DNA of 64,000 nucleotides from Ascidia mentula (GCA_947561715.1 OX387204.1:3415001-3479000); one strand, 5' to 3'; shown: positions 10,915 through 25,114, counted from the first letter of the stretch. The notes: generated by a model not told the origin, from the sequence alone. Numbers and translations: made by a program.

Positions 10915-13900
10915 GACTATTCCGCAGTACCGAAGGGTCGGGTTATGACGTCATTCTCACGCTGCAAATCGATCACGTGACCGCCTATATGCAAATTATC
11001 ACTGTGAAAAAATCAAACCAAGCTGCGGAAAGGAGTTTGGTCCATTCAACATCATTAAAACTATCGGTGTTTTTTCTGCACTTTTTCGTTTTCGCTACTG
11101 TGCTCTGTTGTTACTTTGGCGTTTCGCTCCAAAACAGCTGCTTTTAAAGTGCATGCCTTTTGCGTAACTTGGGGGAAATTCGAACTACATTGTAAAACAA
11201 ATACGTGCGTTTCCAGTTTAGTTTTCAGGAATCGATTTGGGTAACTATGTGGTTGCTATCGGGAACGATACAACGCCACACGTCTACCGAATATCGGTTA
11301 TTGTGCTTATTTCACTGTGACTTTCGTTTTCATTTTGTGTACCGCCTTTTGCATTCCGTGCCTATTTTTCTACGTCATAGCGCCTTGTCGCATGTTGGTC
11401 AAAGGTTGCTGATATTAAATTCGATTCTCTTTGTCAAGGATTAACTTTGTGTTTCTGGCAGTATTTCTTTTTTAGAAATATTTTAGATATGCAAGACATT
11501 TGAGTGTGAGTCCAGTGAAATAGCAAGTAACCTTGTTTTGCCTCATAAAACAAAACACTGAAGATGCTTTACAGCGAAATATTTTTGTCTCAAACGAAAG
11601 CTAATAGATTACAACCCAGAAAACATATTTTCCCATAACCTCATAGCATTTAACAATCCTCAAACTACATTGCATAATCCCAAAGTTTGATATTAGCTAA
11701 TTTTCGACGGTTGAACAGTCGACAAGAACATGGTGTAGGACTTTTGTCTGAATTAAAACGGTATGTTTATTAACTTAAAGTATCAATTACCGGCGAAGAG
11801 TCAAATTGGTTCAAATTCAGCAACAGGAAAATTTTGTTGTATGGAAACATTAGAGCTTAGTATATGATCAAATTGATTAAGACAACAAGGAATGCAAAAT
11901 ATATGCAAACCAAAACTGTATAACTGAAAAACTGCCCGGTCGCTTGAAGGGATTTTCCAAACAACAAATCGCTATGTGAAAAAAATAAAACATTTTTGTT
12001 TTAAACAGCGTTGTTTTAGTGATACTGGCGATGCCGAATTATAGATGAAATATAAGACTGTCGGGAGATTTCCATACAAGTTTTAAGAGTTCTATTAACC
12101 AGCTTACATTTGATTTTCAAGTCGCCCTTTTTCATGAGATACATTGTCAATATAGTTAGAGTAACTTAGAGCAGTTTTCTATGTGAAATGAAAGTGTCAT
12201 TTGCATTCAATCTCGTTGTAGTATTTTTGAGTGTTTATAAGTCTTATGTTCAGAAATGTGTAGTAGTGTATGGTGTAGGTGGGATGTCTGGTTACGTTTG
12301 AGCTAAACTTGTTTGTTTACAAACCTCACTCGATCACCGAAAACCCAAATAAGTGAACTACGCAATTGTTTGTTGGAGCGATTAGGGTCAGGAAAGCTTC
12401 TTCTCCCTTGAAACGTAAACAATTCCCAAACATCGAGACTTCGTCACAAAACATCACGAAGTGTAAGGGTCATTTAAAAGCCTACTATACCATGTTATTA
12501 GGGGGCTGTAAAAGATAGGGAAGCGTTCTACATTTGGCCTCATCAGACCAAAATAACCCAACGCCTAATTAAAGCTGGCACTGGCTCAGACAGGCACACC
12601 TCAGCAACAAGACAAGACGCGTCGGAATCGTTTACTCACACCTACAATCCAAGGAAAGCACGATGATGTGGCAGATTTGGTACAGACAAGGCTGTATCTG
12701 GCTTGACAAGCCTCCTCTGATGGACGTGCCATTAGCAGAGAGCCTTGTATCATGTTCGTCCACAGGTCGTGCAGTGGCGACGTGATTGTGGGTTAATTAG
12801 GTTTGAGTGTCACGTGATGGCAGAAAGTGTAAAAACAAGATGTTAGAGGTTGGGCGATGAGCGTGAACAAGGGCGCGTGGTCTTCGTGACATAAGGCCAA
12901 TAATACAGGACGGGAGTAAAATAAACAACCGCGGTATGACGTATGTGTTGCCACTGGATTGCAAGATAAGCTTTACACGCGGTCTTCTTGGCTTTTCTGA
13001 TATGATACACCATATATTATGGCGGGTAGTAGATGAGCACGAACAATGCATTGGAAATATTGGAAAGTTTTTAATACCACTGTCTATGTATAGATCTGCT
13101 ACACACGTCCTGAAGAAATCTCCAACAATTATTTGCAAAATTCGGAATATTTCGGATGTACGACGTCACTAAACGCCTTTTCTCCGCACATCAATCACGT
13201 GACCTTGCACTCGGTCCAAACGCTTTGCGTAAGGGGAACGTTTGCGACGCACGCGCCACACTGCTTTGTGACGTAATGACGTCGAAAACAAGCGGGAAGT
13301 GGTATCCCTTTCACGCGGCGATCCGCTACTGTGACGTAACAGAGGGATTATTTTTGCCAACGAATCAGTACAGACAGTGCAGCATGTCACGTTTTCTACC
13401 CGCTGTGACGTCATAAGGGGTTTGGAGGGTTGACTGTTGCGCAGATGTGGGAAATGGTAGGCCAATGACCGAATATGTTTGTAGCAGGAAATTGGAGTTT
13501 CGGCGTTTTGATATTGAGGAAACGAAGTTTTCCTGGTAAATGTGACGCACATGTTTCGGAACTTTTAAACTTAAAACCGTCCACAATCATAATCCTATAA
13601 ATGCAGCGTTCTGTCACCCAGACCCACACAAAAAATACCAGCTTACATATCATTAAATGTGGTTTGAAATGCTTACTTTGCGGCCTACGCCGGTCCAAGT
13701 TTGGAAAGAGTTACATTCCTTCTGATAGCTGATGGAATTCGTCAAAACAACACGTCAAAGGAAATGTACATCACTCCTACTGGAACAGATTTTGACCTCC
13801 CACACCAAACAGTAAAAACTTACATCCAAAATGTAAATTCATACCCGGGTTTTCCGACCTGAGGAGTGACGTCACACGCGCGTCTGTGATCAGCAGAGAA

Positions 13901-16519
13901 ACCCCGGTAAGACGAAAACAACCAGCATAAAGAAATAGTTCGGATAGTTTGGGGCCAGATAAGTTCACGCGAATGAACAACATGTTTTGTCAAACGTGTC
14001 TACACCTTTAATCACAAACAACTTCTGTGGCGGTGCTAGGGTAATTTCTACAACGCACAGTGAGTTTCCCTTTGTGAATGCCTTTGAACAATTCAGACAG
14101 CATCAAAACATTAAAAGTTTTTGGCCGTTCGGGAGCTTTACAAAACAGGTTTGTACGTTAATACTTTGCATGCAAAACCAAAAAAAACTTTGCATGTGCG
14201 TGCGGGTTGACGCCTCGTCTTTCCTTGGGAGATATTTGATACGTTTGCATACGCGTATATAAACATACCAAACTAAGCGAGAATGACACAGCATTAACTG
14301 AGCCCCAAAAATTAATTAAATTCAGCATCACAGTCTGGTTTTGGGAGACACAATGAGAAGTTTGTGTACATGCAAAACCGCAACTTACATACACAAGTCT
14401 AATAATACATCCCACATTTTTCGAGACAGGCTTCCCCGAAAAAGGTTATTCCCCCCAATTAGACTTTCTGTTGCGACGGGAGCAAATATCGCTTGTGACG
14501 TCACAAACGTGATACTGCTACTGTCATGGTGGGGAACTCCCTGCAGCAAGCTTCAAAAACTTTTCTGTCAAATTCCAACTTCCCAAGTGTGTTTGCGAGG
14601 AATCAAACTAGGGGTTTGGACGGGTTCGACTCGGAAAGGTTGAAAGTTCATTTAAGATGTTTAAAAGATTGTTGTGGAGGAGGAACGTGAAGTTACTGGT
14701 TTTAAATTGTGGGTGCACATTTTTTTACCATGATAGTTATTCGAACAGTTGTAAAATCCTGTTCATATGCCATGTTTCGTTGATGCGTATTTCATTTTTA
14801 TTGTTGCCCTGAACTCACCATTCGGGTTAACGAAAAAATACATTTACACAAACAGGTTTACAAATGGTATCTTGAACTGCCACAAATTACCTCCTGAAAA
14901 ACATCAGGTTGTTCCAAGTCTTCAAAAAGTTGAAACTAACAAATATTTGAACTGACGTTTAAAATCTATTCTGATGATTATTTATTCTTCGAACTTTTGT
15001 CATTACCTGGAAGCACTAACGCAAGATTTTTAAATTTATCCCCGAAAAGTTTTCTATCGAATAAAGGACGAATTTATTTTAGGTTTAAAACATAAATTAT
15101 TCATTTTTATTCTCACACGGAATATCCGCCATTTGCTCAGATTTGCCAGAGCAAAAGTATAACTGAGTCAACCCGTATTTACCAAGCTCGATCAGTTCGG
15201 AAATATAAAATCAACTTACGCTCATTATCTGTGTAGTCTGTGTAATTTTTGCATAACGAACACAATTTAGAGATCTGCATTAAATTACCTCACATTTCCT
15301 TACCTAATTCGTGACGTCACGTTTCATGCCGGCGGCACACCGGGCATAAAAAAATCACATTCCAAATTTGCGCGTTCGCGCTTCGCGATATTCACCGCTT
15401 CTATTCATAGAAAAGTCGTGTTGAAATTTCAAGGTCGTTCAAGGTCACAGTTTTGTAGAACAACGACGGCGTGACAGATAAGGACAATGCCTGTGTTGTC
15501 TTTAGCTACTAACGACGCCTTAAAGCATGACGGAATTATGCGGAGGGCAAGGCGAAAGTGGGTGGCAGCGGTTTACGCCCTTTAGCGTATATTCACAGCT
15601 GTTAATTGACTGCCGGTACGGCCATTAAATCTCATGACCATCTCATGCCGGACGGTCACGACCGGGCCAAGAGCAACTCACGAAGTCAAAAGACGTGCGC
15701 ATTTAAACCTCCAATGCCTTTGTACAAAATTCTTGCATATATTGTCTCTGGATGCGTGAACGACATGTACATCCAAACGTGCAGCGCTATACACTGATAT
15801 TGCTTGATTGGAAGACACTTGAACATATCCGTGTAATTATTGTACATTATTAGGCCGTGCTGTTTTTGCATACCTAAAAATATCGATCGCGCAATACTGG
15901 GTGAAACGCAATCGAACCATAAACAAACAAACGAAGTTCAGTCGAGCCCATCAACACGAGACGTGAAAAACCAACGGTTATATTGAGCCTGTAAGAGATT
16001 GGATATAACACTGCACGTTACAAGTAATTAAATTTTTAAATTTACCAATCTATTTGACTCAGGGCTATTGATTACTTTTCTATATAAATACGAAGAAATA
16101 TTCAGGGAATTTACACACGAGAGAGACTGTTTTGTCGCTTGTTTTTTCCACAAAACAAATGCCTGTTGTATGGATGGTCGGCGAAACCATCAATAGTTCG
16201 CCTTCAACCAACAGCACAGCCAGAGACGACGTTACAGGAAAATAAGTGTGGGTGTTGTATATATTTGTATTTTAACAGACAGTAACCTGGTTTGGTTTGT
16301 ATTTTTGAAACAATACTAACATGCTTTCAAAAAGCAAACGGAAAAGAGATCACAAAGGATCCAAAACTCAGGTCACTTGTCACGTGGTTCAAGCATTGGT
16401 ATCAGGTTCACGCGTACACTGAAATATAGTTTCAAGGGATTTGTTTTTCTGCTACGCAATTCACATCAAAACTCGTCTCATTTTATGAATCATGAGACTG
16501 TACCTATCGCTCGACTCGG
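10915..16519. other. Intergenic region rich in CRE-like TGACGTCA sites
   Basis: No convincing gene is seen. Exact TGACGTCA palindromes lie at 10946, 13406, 13867, 14496 and 15312, with several TGACGTAA or TGACGTCG variants between 13150 and 13400, and TCACGTGA palindromes near 10973, 12811 and 13195. Open frames here (up to 127 codons, for example 13169-13552 on the minus strand) overlap these motifs and lack splice-consistent partners. A microexon of an unseen gene cannot be excluded. Confidence 0.4.
13156..13420. promoter_or_regulatory. Cluster of CRE/ATF-like motifs
   Basis: Within about 260 bp there are ACGACGTCAC, GTGACGTAATGACGTCG, GTGACGTAAC and GTGACGTCAT strings plus a TCACGTGA box. 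TGACGTCA is the classical binding site of CREB/ATF bZIP factors and TCACGTGA of bHLH-zip (USF/MITF/TFEB) factors. The motif is common across the CpG-rich blocks of this window, also inside exons, so a cis-regulatory role at this place is possible but not shown. Confidence 0.3.
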
Positions 16520-19500
16520 TCAGACAACAGCAGATGTTGATTGTTTCGATGTTCCAAAATCAGCCAGTTTATCGTCTGGAGGACCAATCACCACCACACT
16601 CGTGTCACGTGATTCGCCTAGGTATCTGACACATTGCACAGAAAATATATGAGGTAGAAAATACACGAATCGGGAAATAACTACGTTCAGTTAATAACCA
16701 GACAAAAAGTCACGATTATAACGAACACTGTGCCCATGATAGACTACAGTAGAAATTACTTATACTTGACTGCATGAGGGTAATATCTAGGCTGCTATCC
16801 ACTTGTGAACCCTCTTGTTATCAACAGCAAGATTTAATGTCCAGATGGCTACTTTTTTTACCACACCGGGATACTTGGTATATGGATCGGCCGCTACTTA
16901 CTCATTAGCAGCTCTCACAAGTTGCTCTCTATTGACACCTAGCAGCCGATCGCGATGAAGTTGTTTGGTGGGGTTGTCGAGGCCATTTACAAACAGAGAT
17001 TGACCCCGAGCACTTGGTGACGCTGGAGAGTCGACCTGGAATTTGTTCTTGTAACGTCAGAAGCATAAAAACATATTTTAAAAAACAAGGCTCGTGATTA
17101 CCAAATTTGGTTGGATGAGGTGCTCATTGTATTCTATATTGATAAGGTCAAAAGAACAATAAAATCACTGACCTTTTGAAACAGGGCCAGCTTGGCCTCG
17201 TCGATGTCACGTGACTCGAACCGCCCTTCTTTGGCCCACGTGACCGCCTCTTGAAAGCGCTCCACCGTGCGGATGTTATTTGGGTCGCGATAGGAGAAAA
17301 ACCGAAAGACTCCATCACCATCATGCCTCGCCCCCCCTCCGTACGCCCCTCCCATTTCTCTGCAAATCCCAATTTCATGTCAAGAAAATCAAAGCCGAGA
17401 TTGAACAGCATAAAGCTTAAAACCGCAAACAAAAACAATGATAGGGTTTTGCGAACATTTCAAACGCCAAGCAGGGGCCTGCGCAGTGGGGCGATCCTGA
17501 CAATCATGCCCTTGAATGAAACATTACTGCATTTCAAACACGCGTAATTATTTACCTTATTTCTCTGTGAAGAAATTTGGCACTCATTAAACGACCAAGT
17601 AAGCGTAAAGTGGGGGCGTCCGCGTGGGAGTAGGGCGCCGGTGTGCGGACGCCCATCGACACAAAGTTTACCGGTAGAGGGAGCTCGTGATGCACTCTAC
17701 ACATAAACAAATTACTTGGTCACGACGTTCGAACTCCAACGTGATGAAGAAAAAATCACAACAACCCAAGAAACCTTTAAATTGAAATTTTAATCCATGT
17801 AACAATTGGAAGGAGAGAAATACCTTGTGTGGGTTTGAATTTTTGATTCAAATCTATTCCAGTGAACGAGGGATCCAATTCCTTTGTTCTTGAATTTGGA
17901 AAGTGTTCCATCTTTTATGAGGTCACCTGTTATGGATTGTGATTAAAGTTTCAAACTTGCCCGACGGAAAATAGAGGTAACTTCAACATATAACGTGCAG
18001 TCAAGACTACCAACAACAACAAATTACAAAACAATTGTTCTAGGTCCCACAAAAGTCCTAATATGTGTTAATATTACTTTCAAGGCTGTGAGTTCCTGTA
18101 GTTGGAATGTGGGCGATCAGACCCTCCAGTGACGTCACTGCCTGCGTCATAAATTCCGGTGTGGCGTGGAGGCAAAACCGGGCGGAAGAATTTTGGAGCG
18201 CGAACGCCGCGATCTGACGTAGCTTGGCGATAACGCCATCGACGTTTTCGGTTTCGGCGATTTGCTTCATAAAATTTACCTGCGTGAGCCCTGAAGAAAG
18301 ACAAATTCACAACCACTGGGCGGCTTTGTCATGTGAGCAAGCAACTTGAACAAAGATTATGCAATGTTTCTGAAAAACACATCAATATTTACCGCTGAAA
18401 GTTTCTGTATCAGCGGCTGAAGGCGATAAATATTGAGCAGCGCTGTTCATCGCAAACACGTGACCCTGATACGACACGCCATTGGCCAATTCCTGAGCGC
18501 TCTGGCGAATTAACGTTAACAGACGAGTGCTGTCTTCAAATGAAACCCTGAAAGTGGACATCACAAAAGTTAAACTAATTGGATGTGCATGAATGTATAT
18601 CCGATATTCGCCATTTTTACAACCACAAACAGCATTAAATGATTATTTCGATCCAATGACACACTTCCTTAGCTGCCAACAGATGTTAACTTCAATATTT
18701 AAATATGTAACATTCAAATATCGACGATAAGCCATCCAAAAAAGACATTGAAAAATTAGGTCCAAGTGGCCCATTTCAAATATATTTAACTAATCAAAGC
18801 AGCGCTTACTCCTGAAATATTTCCCGCCACAGCTCAAACATGGCGTCCACGTTTCTATCCAAGCAATGTGAATGCAATCCGATCGCTGTTTCTGACGTCA
18901 TTGCATCACCGTGGCAACAGTGTGACGTGGCATAAGCACTCAGTCCTCCAGTACACATGTCTTCGCGCTGGGAAAAAGTGACGTAATCCGTGCTACGAGT
19001 TCCCATTCTGTAAAATGTTAAAACTGAACATATTAGCAAAGACGGAAAAAAAGAATTAACTTTTATGCTGATACAAAAATCGCAAACCTCGCATTTCTAA
19101 TGTAAGTTATAACACAGCAGGGTCATCTTTGTGACAGGAGTTTAGTTTAAAGAAACTGGTAAAAGATATTTAAAGATTTCTTACTGATTAAGAACTTCAC
19201 AGAAGAGTGGAAGAAACGGTTTAAGTTCAACACTGATCTCATTCACAGGAAAGACGGCGTCAAAATACGTCAGCCCATTGGTTGGTTGGGTACACGTGGC
19301 GATCAGCGGTTTGTTGTCTGTAAAACCATAAAAAGTACTGAAAATATAACAAAAATGTTTAAAACTTGTCAAAACCTTTGATTTATTATATTTTACCCAA
19401 CGTTTATTATACTGTAACCACGCAGATTTTTATTCGGCTACGAACTAAAACATACAACACCAGCAAAAGAATATACGGGTGATAACGTTGAAATTGCTTA

Positions 19501-22500
19501 AACCTGTTTTTCGAAGGTTGACTTCGTAGTTTTGTTGGATGAGCGGAATGTCTGTAACCTGCAGAGTTGGAAGACAACTGACGTCACTCTCTTCCTGCTG
19601 ACCACGTGACAACTCGAGTCCCTGCACGAATAAAAACAGGTTTTTAATTGAAAGTCAGTGTTTCTGCTAACATTTTGTCCTTGTTCACCTCATCGTAGAT
19701 TTTCTTTTTGTCGTCGTCGCTCAGCGCCCCCACTCGAATATTTAATTTCTCCTGCTCAGCGACATCTAGTGTCTCGAGATATTTGGGGTCGGGTGACATG
19801 GTGAGGGCATGCCGGTGGGTGTTGGTCTGTGTGTTACATTTAAGAAGATTAAAAAACTCGAGACAATCGCTGCATTGTGACCAAATACTCATGCTCTTTG
19901 TTCACAAAGAATATCAAGATCAATTTAACTATTTTTGAGTGAGCTGTATAGCACTGTTTCGATCTAATAGGTGTCATCAGTATAGCGTTGGTGATTATGC
20001 CAAGATCTTGACCGCTAAAAAGCCAAGCGAGACTTTCACTTTGTGGTGATTATACAGACACTGTCAGTCACCAAACTAAAAAAAACGTGATGAAACTGAG
20101 CGAAACAGTGGTTGTAACTTGCATTAACACAATAAATTCATTGTTAAGAATAGATTCTAGGGATTTTTCTCGAAGCAAAAAGAAAATTAGAGTCACAAAA
20201 TCACAAGTAATACATGGACGTCGAACCAAATGTATACAGGAAACAGCACAATACTTTAGAAATTACGTACCCAGCACAACGTAAAATTTATAGAAGTAAA
20301 TGCTGAAGCGTCACCGTAAAATATTGCTTGCACTTCTTTTGTACGAATTGCGGATCAGCATCAAGCTCTTCGCGGAAGTTCCCAACCATGTCGTCCACTT
20401 TCAAAGAACGTATTGGATCAGCCCCGTGTTGCCACGTTGGTATTACGTTCTGAACACAAATCATTGAAGGTGAAGTAATCGTTGGTGGGATTCAGCCAGT
20501 TCGCACAGGTTTTTAGAACTGACACGAACCGGTTGTTAACAACCGTATGTGTGCCTGGGCCTATGTTTCACTTTGAGCAATGTATTCCCGCGGTTGCTAT
20601 GGCACGATTACAGTGAAAGAACCGAATGCTAAAATATTTCAATCCCTCCACTGGACGCAAGTATTACGCATGCCAAACCACAAACTTACGAAGGACATTC
20701 CAAGGCCAAACTGACTGCTTTGGTGTTTCTGCTGCAGTTCAATGCGGTGCAACATGGCCTCGATGCGATCACGTGGCAAGCCTTCCCTATGACATCATAA
20801 TAACATAGTCTCGTTATGGTTAGATGATGATAACTAATAAATGTTGTTCGTTACTGTGCAACTTCTGTTAGGGTTTTCTCAATGAGATCTTGCACCCGAT
20901 GCACGTCATCGGGGGAAATCCCTTGTAGGCCGATACTAAAGATGGATTCCTTTTGGTGAGAATGAAACCCTAAGAAAATACGACCATCACGTTAATTTAC
21001 ACTTTTCACGTATAAACTGTCACGAACAAAGTTTGTGAAAAAGTAAAGTCTGGGGTATAAGAATGCTTCATCACAGTATATACCTGACATAGGTGAATAA
21101 CTTGATCCAAGGCCAGACTCAATAAGTGCCTTGTACAGCGGTGCAGCTGGTCCATCCATCAACAAATTGCATATAATGACAGCTGTGAAGGTCTCTTGGA
21201 TGTTGGAAGACCTACAAATTTTCAGTTGTTTCAGTACAAAAATAATTACAAGATACTTGTGGGACTTCGACCATTTTTAGAGACACAGTAAAAGTGAAGC
21301 AGCCATTAACAAAACACATTGTGAAAAGAATCAATATTTCAATAGAATAGAAAAAATGTCAAAAGTGACTACAGAAATCAACATGTGCACGTCGGTGACC
21401 GGCAGATCTGTCTTGACGAATCAGGCGAAATTAATATTTCTGTTAAAAAATGATCATAAAAAGATCATACACTGGCACTGTTCCTCCTTTACACCTTTTA
21501 GAGACTCGGGAATATAATATATTTTAATAAACACTTTTAAATTACTCCGGCAACAGGTAGGTGAGGCCAAATGCAGTCTGCTTTTCTGGGTTCGCAACCA
21601 GTTCGTCTGGGGAGCAAGTAATGCTCGATGATTTCTACAAATTTCCAATCACAACATTAGAAATATAATTGCTAACAAACAATAATAATATCCCCTACCG
21701 GCTTACTCCATTTGACCTGGTTGGGAACATCAGTTCCTGGATGGATCATGTTGAATTTTTGCAAAACCTCATTGATCTGCGCCAGATGGTTTTCCATTGG
21801 CATGTCACCATAGGTTATGAATCTAAATATAAGGATTCTAAATATTGAACCAAGGCAAAAGTATTGCTACAGTTCAACACATACGCATTAGAGCATGAAA
21901 TACCAGATAAAATGCATAAATACCTTGCATTGCTTGGGTGATAATGTCTAGCATGAAAGTCTTTCAAATCCTGCCAAGTTAAATCCAATATTTTATCTGG
22001 CTTTCCACCACTGCAAACTCCATATGTGTGGTCAGGAAGAAGATTGTTCAATAAAGCGGTTCCAAACAAGTAAGATGGGTCCGACTTGTACAAATTGTAT
22101 GTACAGTTAAAACGTGCAGTTAGACTTGGAAGTACACACAGAGATACATTTTGCTGTAATTTGTTGTTTAAATCAGAGTATATGTCATAAACAGTTTTTT
22201 TTGTTTTTTTAATAGTTTATTACCAAACACATGAATAAACAACATTGGTCATTGTGTCAAATTTGTGTTTTGTTTTCAAACATCTTGAAATTTGTAATTT
22301 ACCCCCAACACCCTATACTTGCACACCTAAAGAAAATATATATCGTTTTGTATGAAAACACATACCATCATTCCCTTCATTTCATTGAACACAACACCTT
22401 TAAAAGTAATTGGTGAGTTTGAATCCTGATTGTTTTCATTTTCCAACCTCCAGCCCTCCTGTGAAAAAACACATTATGTTCATTCGTTTTGTTGTCACTA

Positions 22501-23343
22501 AATACAATCTAGTGTCAAGCAATACCTGCAAGAAATCCATTTTTCTTATTTGAGGAAAAAATACAGAATCAAGGTAGACAGACATCAAATTCTTAAAATC
22601 CTTGGGATTTTGTGTTGAGAAAGGGTACATCGTGTAATCAGCACCTAAAATGCACACACTGCTACTTAAAATAAGGTAAGAACAATACCATACTTTGGCA
22701 AACAATATTATTACCACACAAATGTCGGAAATTCAATTACTAATTACTAGAACATTTATACTCAGTCTCACCTGTAAGGGCATTCATAAATGTGGACATT
22801 GATCGGTCAAGCATTTTGAAAAAAGGATCTCGTACAGGGAACTTTTCAGAACCACATAAAGCAACATGTTCAAGAACGTGGGCAACTCCTGTACTGTTCA
22901 TTGGGGTGGTACGGAGAGATACACTGGAAAAACACCACATAATATAACACATATGAAAAGTTCCAATGATAATTAAAATCGATAGCTGAACCTTTTTTGG
23001 TTTGATTAAAATTTTTATGTTTATAGACAGTAAAATTTAAATTTATTTTATATTGTTCAAAAAACATAAATAAACACTCACTTAAAAACATTGTTTTTGT
23101 CATCTCTAACTAAGTGCAGATGTTGGCAACCAGTCTTAAGATGTTCAAGTTCAACTGCTGTCATTGAGAATTCAGATATTTCAGCAACCTAAGACCAGAA
23201 ACAAAACTTTTGATTGTTTAACAAGCATGCCTAAATTTCCGCCTACCCGCTTAATCTCATATCCATGAATTTGTTGTCCTTTACGGCATGATACATTTGT
23301 GGACAACAACCGGGTAGCAATGTGTTTGCATGGGTAGGCAAGT
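16520..23343 (-). CDS. PITRM1: Presequence protease, mitochondrial (PITRM1/PreP, M16C metalloprotease); N-terminal exon not found
   Basis: This M16C zinc peptidase degrades cleaved targeting peptides and other short peptides in the mitochondrial matrix. Exons (minus order): 23247-23343, 23082-23188, 22772-22923, 22526-22644, 22366-22458, 21924-22084, 21699-21822, 21546-21634, 21084-21211, 20855-20969, 20690-20786, 20315-20449, 19689-19826, 19504-19621, 19185-19317, 18810-19007, 18393-18547, 18078-18290, 17824-17926, 17556-17696, 17173-17359, 16902-17035, 16520-16625 (TGA). All phases agree and give about 1014 residues, near the 1037 of human. The inverted zinc motif HVLEH, the third ligand in [23 protein letters not shown] and the C-terminal GGAYGGGA loop are all intact. 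The first exon needs one base to complete its first codon, so a start exon with the mitochondrial presequence lies further right, unidentified. Exons left of about 21 kb are CpG-rich, those to the right CpG-poor. Confidence 0.93.
20484..20550. repeat. Dispersed repeat copy (GGTGGGATTCAGCC family)
   Basis: An intronic stretch of PITRM1 begins GGTGGGATTCAGCC and continues with GTTCGCAC and an AACCGGTTGTTAAC-like part. The same opening occurs at 43735 in an intron of the phosphatase gene. Two copies in unrelated introns indicate an interspersed element; its class is unknown to me. Confidence 0.5.
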
Positions 23344-23590
23344 CTAGAAAAACAAGTTTTAAAATGTAAACATCAAAAAAACACACTATCAGTTAAGGCT
23401 AAAAAATTCCAACTGATTTTCGTAGTGTTTTTACAGAAAATAACACTGGTTTCCAGATTGGAAAGTTTGTTTTTTGCGCGGAGGATTTCGTTTCGGCGAT
23501 CGTTAATTGCGCGGACGATCGCAACGTTTTTTGTATGTTAATGCATTAGCTAATTAATATTGCGCGGATTATCGGCGAATTTTCACAAAA

Positions 23591-23618
23591 GTGCGCGGAG
23601 GATATATCCTCCGCGCAC
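23591..23618. repeat. 28-bp perfect palindrome in a GCGCGGA-rich patch
   Basis: The two 14-base halves (GTGCGCGGAGGATA and its reverse complement) form a perfect palindrome with no spacer. Further GCGCGGAGGA, GCGCGGACGA and GCGCGGATTA strings lie at 23476-23575. The GC-rich patch stands out from its AT-rich surroundings, about 250 bp upstream of the first recognised PITRM1 exon. It may be the foldback end of a mobile element or a regulatory patch. Confidence 0.6.
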
Positions 23619-25114
23619 GACATTTTTTCCAGTCTGGACTGGTTTTAACAAGATGTTTTTTGATTTGCTTCAACAGTGACATTTTTTATGGTTTTGGTAT
23701 TTGTTTAAAAACAAAGTTTAATTGCATATAAGCACAAAAGATATAGTATCTTGAAGTATAAAACAAAATATTTTTTGGAAATTTAAAACGTTAGTAAATG
23801 CAGAATCATACTAGCACTAATTTGTACCGCGAGTAATTTTATTGACATACTTTTTGAGTCTGCTGATCTTCATGCTGTTGGTGACCGTAAAACTTTACTT
23901 TTTAAAATAACCTCAAGCAAAATGCGCTATTAAAGTTGTACGAAAAACACAAAGCTGGTTGTTGATAAAACGTGCCTATCACATTAGGGGAATTTCCCGA
24001 TTGGTACATTCTTGCGTCAGAACTTTTTTGAAAAATGTTCTTTTAATTTAGTATTTTCTAACGTAAAGTGTGAGTGAAAAAATATAATTTTTAAAACTAG
24101 TTGCATTTTTGCGCAAATAACAACTTTCAAAAGTTTGAAAAATGCAACAACAGCGGCATGGTGAAAAACGCAGCGTCATTATCCAAAAGTTGTTGACTGA
24201 TTTCTATTGTTTAGTACTATATGCTATCACCGACATACAAATGTTCATAGAGGTCAGTGGTCCTAATCGGTCGTTTTGCGCCATTTTAAATATATATATA
24301 AACGCAATCAAAATGGCAAACAAGCGGACAAACGGTAGGAAACCATTTCGTGGTTGCAAGGCATCATATGTAAACCGACATACAAATGTTCATAGAGGTC
24401 AGTGGTCCTAATCGGTCGTTTTGCGCCATTTTAAATATATATATAAACGCAATCAAAATGGCAAACAAGCGGACAAACGGTAGGAAACCATTTCGTGGTT
24501 GCAAGGCATCATATGTAAACTAAAATATCGGGAACGTACAAATAAACCTATCGATAAAAGTTAATAAAAATGCAACTAACGTTCGCCACATGCAATAAAG
24601 TGTGTACAGCATTACTTGATCATGGTTATATTTGAGGTATTTTCATTTTCAAATGGTAGTTTAATAAGACGAGCATGAAGACTTAAAATTGATGCCAGAC
24701 CGAGAAAAGGTTGGACATTATAGATGTCTAAAATTATGTGCTGCATTGTTAATAGCGTCCTTTGTGCCATGACCAAGTGATGCTCTTTTATTCTAACACA
24801 AGCAACAAGAAGGCGTTGTTCGCACTCAATGTTCCTGAATTGTAATCCTCTAACTTGGAACAAAAAAGTCCTATAAAAGTTTGAGATCCACTGCTACTTT
24901 AATATAATGAACTTTATGAACCCGTTTACGAACCAGACGCAATCAGTGGTTTCTTTGTTTTTAAGTCGCGATAACACATATGGGTGATTGACTTGTCGCC
25001 TGCAAACACTCTATTAAAAATAAAATCAAACGCATAAATTCCAGGGGTGGTAAGATTTGTCGATATGATGTCACAAGAATTCGTGGAAATCCGCTGGTGG
25101 ATGAACGTTGCTTG
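23619..25114. other. Intergenic between PITRM1 and the MS4A-like gene
   Basis: Apart from the tandem duplication I see only AT-rich sequence. The missing PITRM1 start exon and the 3' UTR of the MS4A-like gene (stop at 25115, minus strand) should both lie in or near here, but I could not point to either with confidence. Confidence 0.3.
24230..24519. repeat. 145-bp tandem duplication
   Basis: The unit 24230-24374 is repeated at 24375-24519 with no difference that I can see by eye. Each unit contains an internal inverted repeat (GCCATTTT...AAAATGGC) around an AT dinucleotide run. The near-identity indicates a recent duplication (or an assembly artefact). It lies between PITRM1 and the MS4A-like gene and contains no coding signal. 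Confidence 0.8.
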
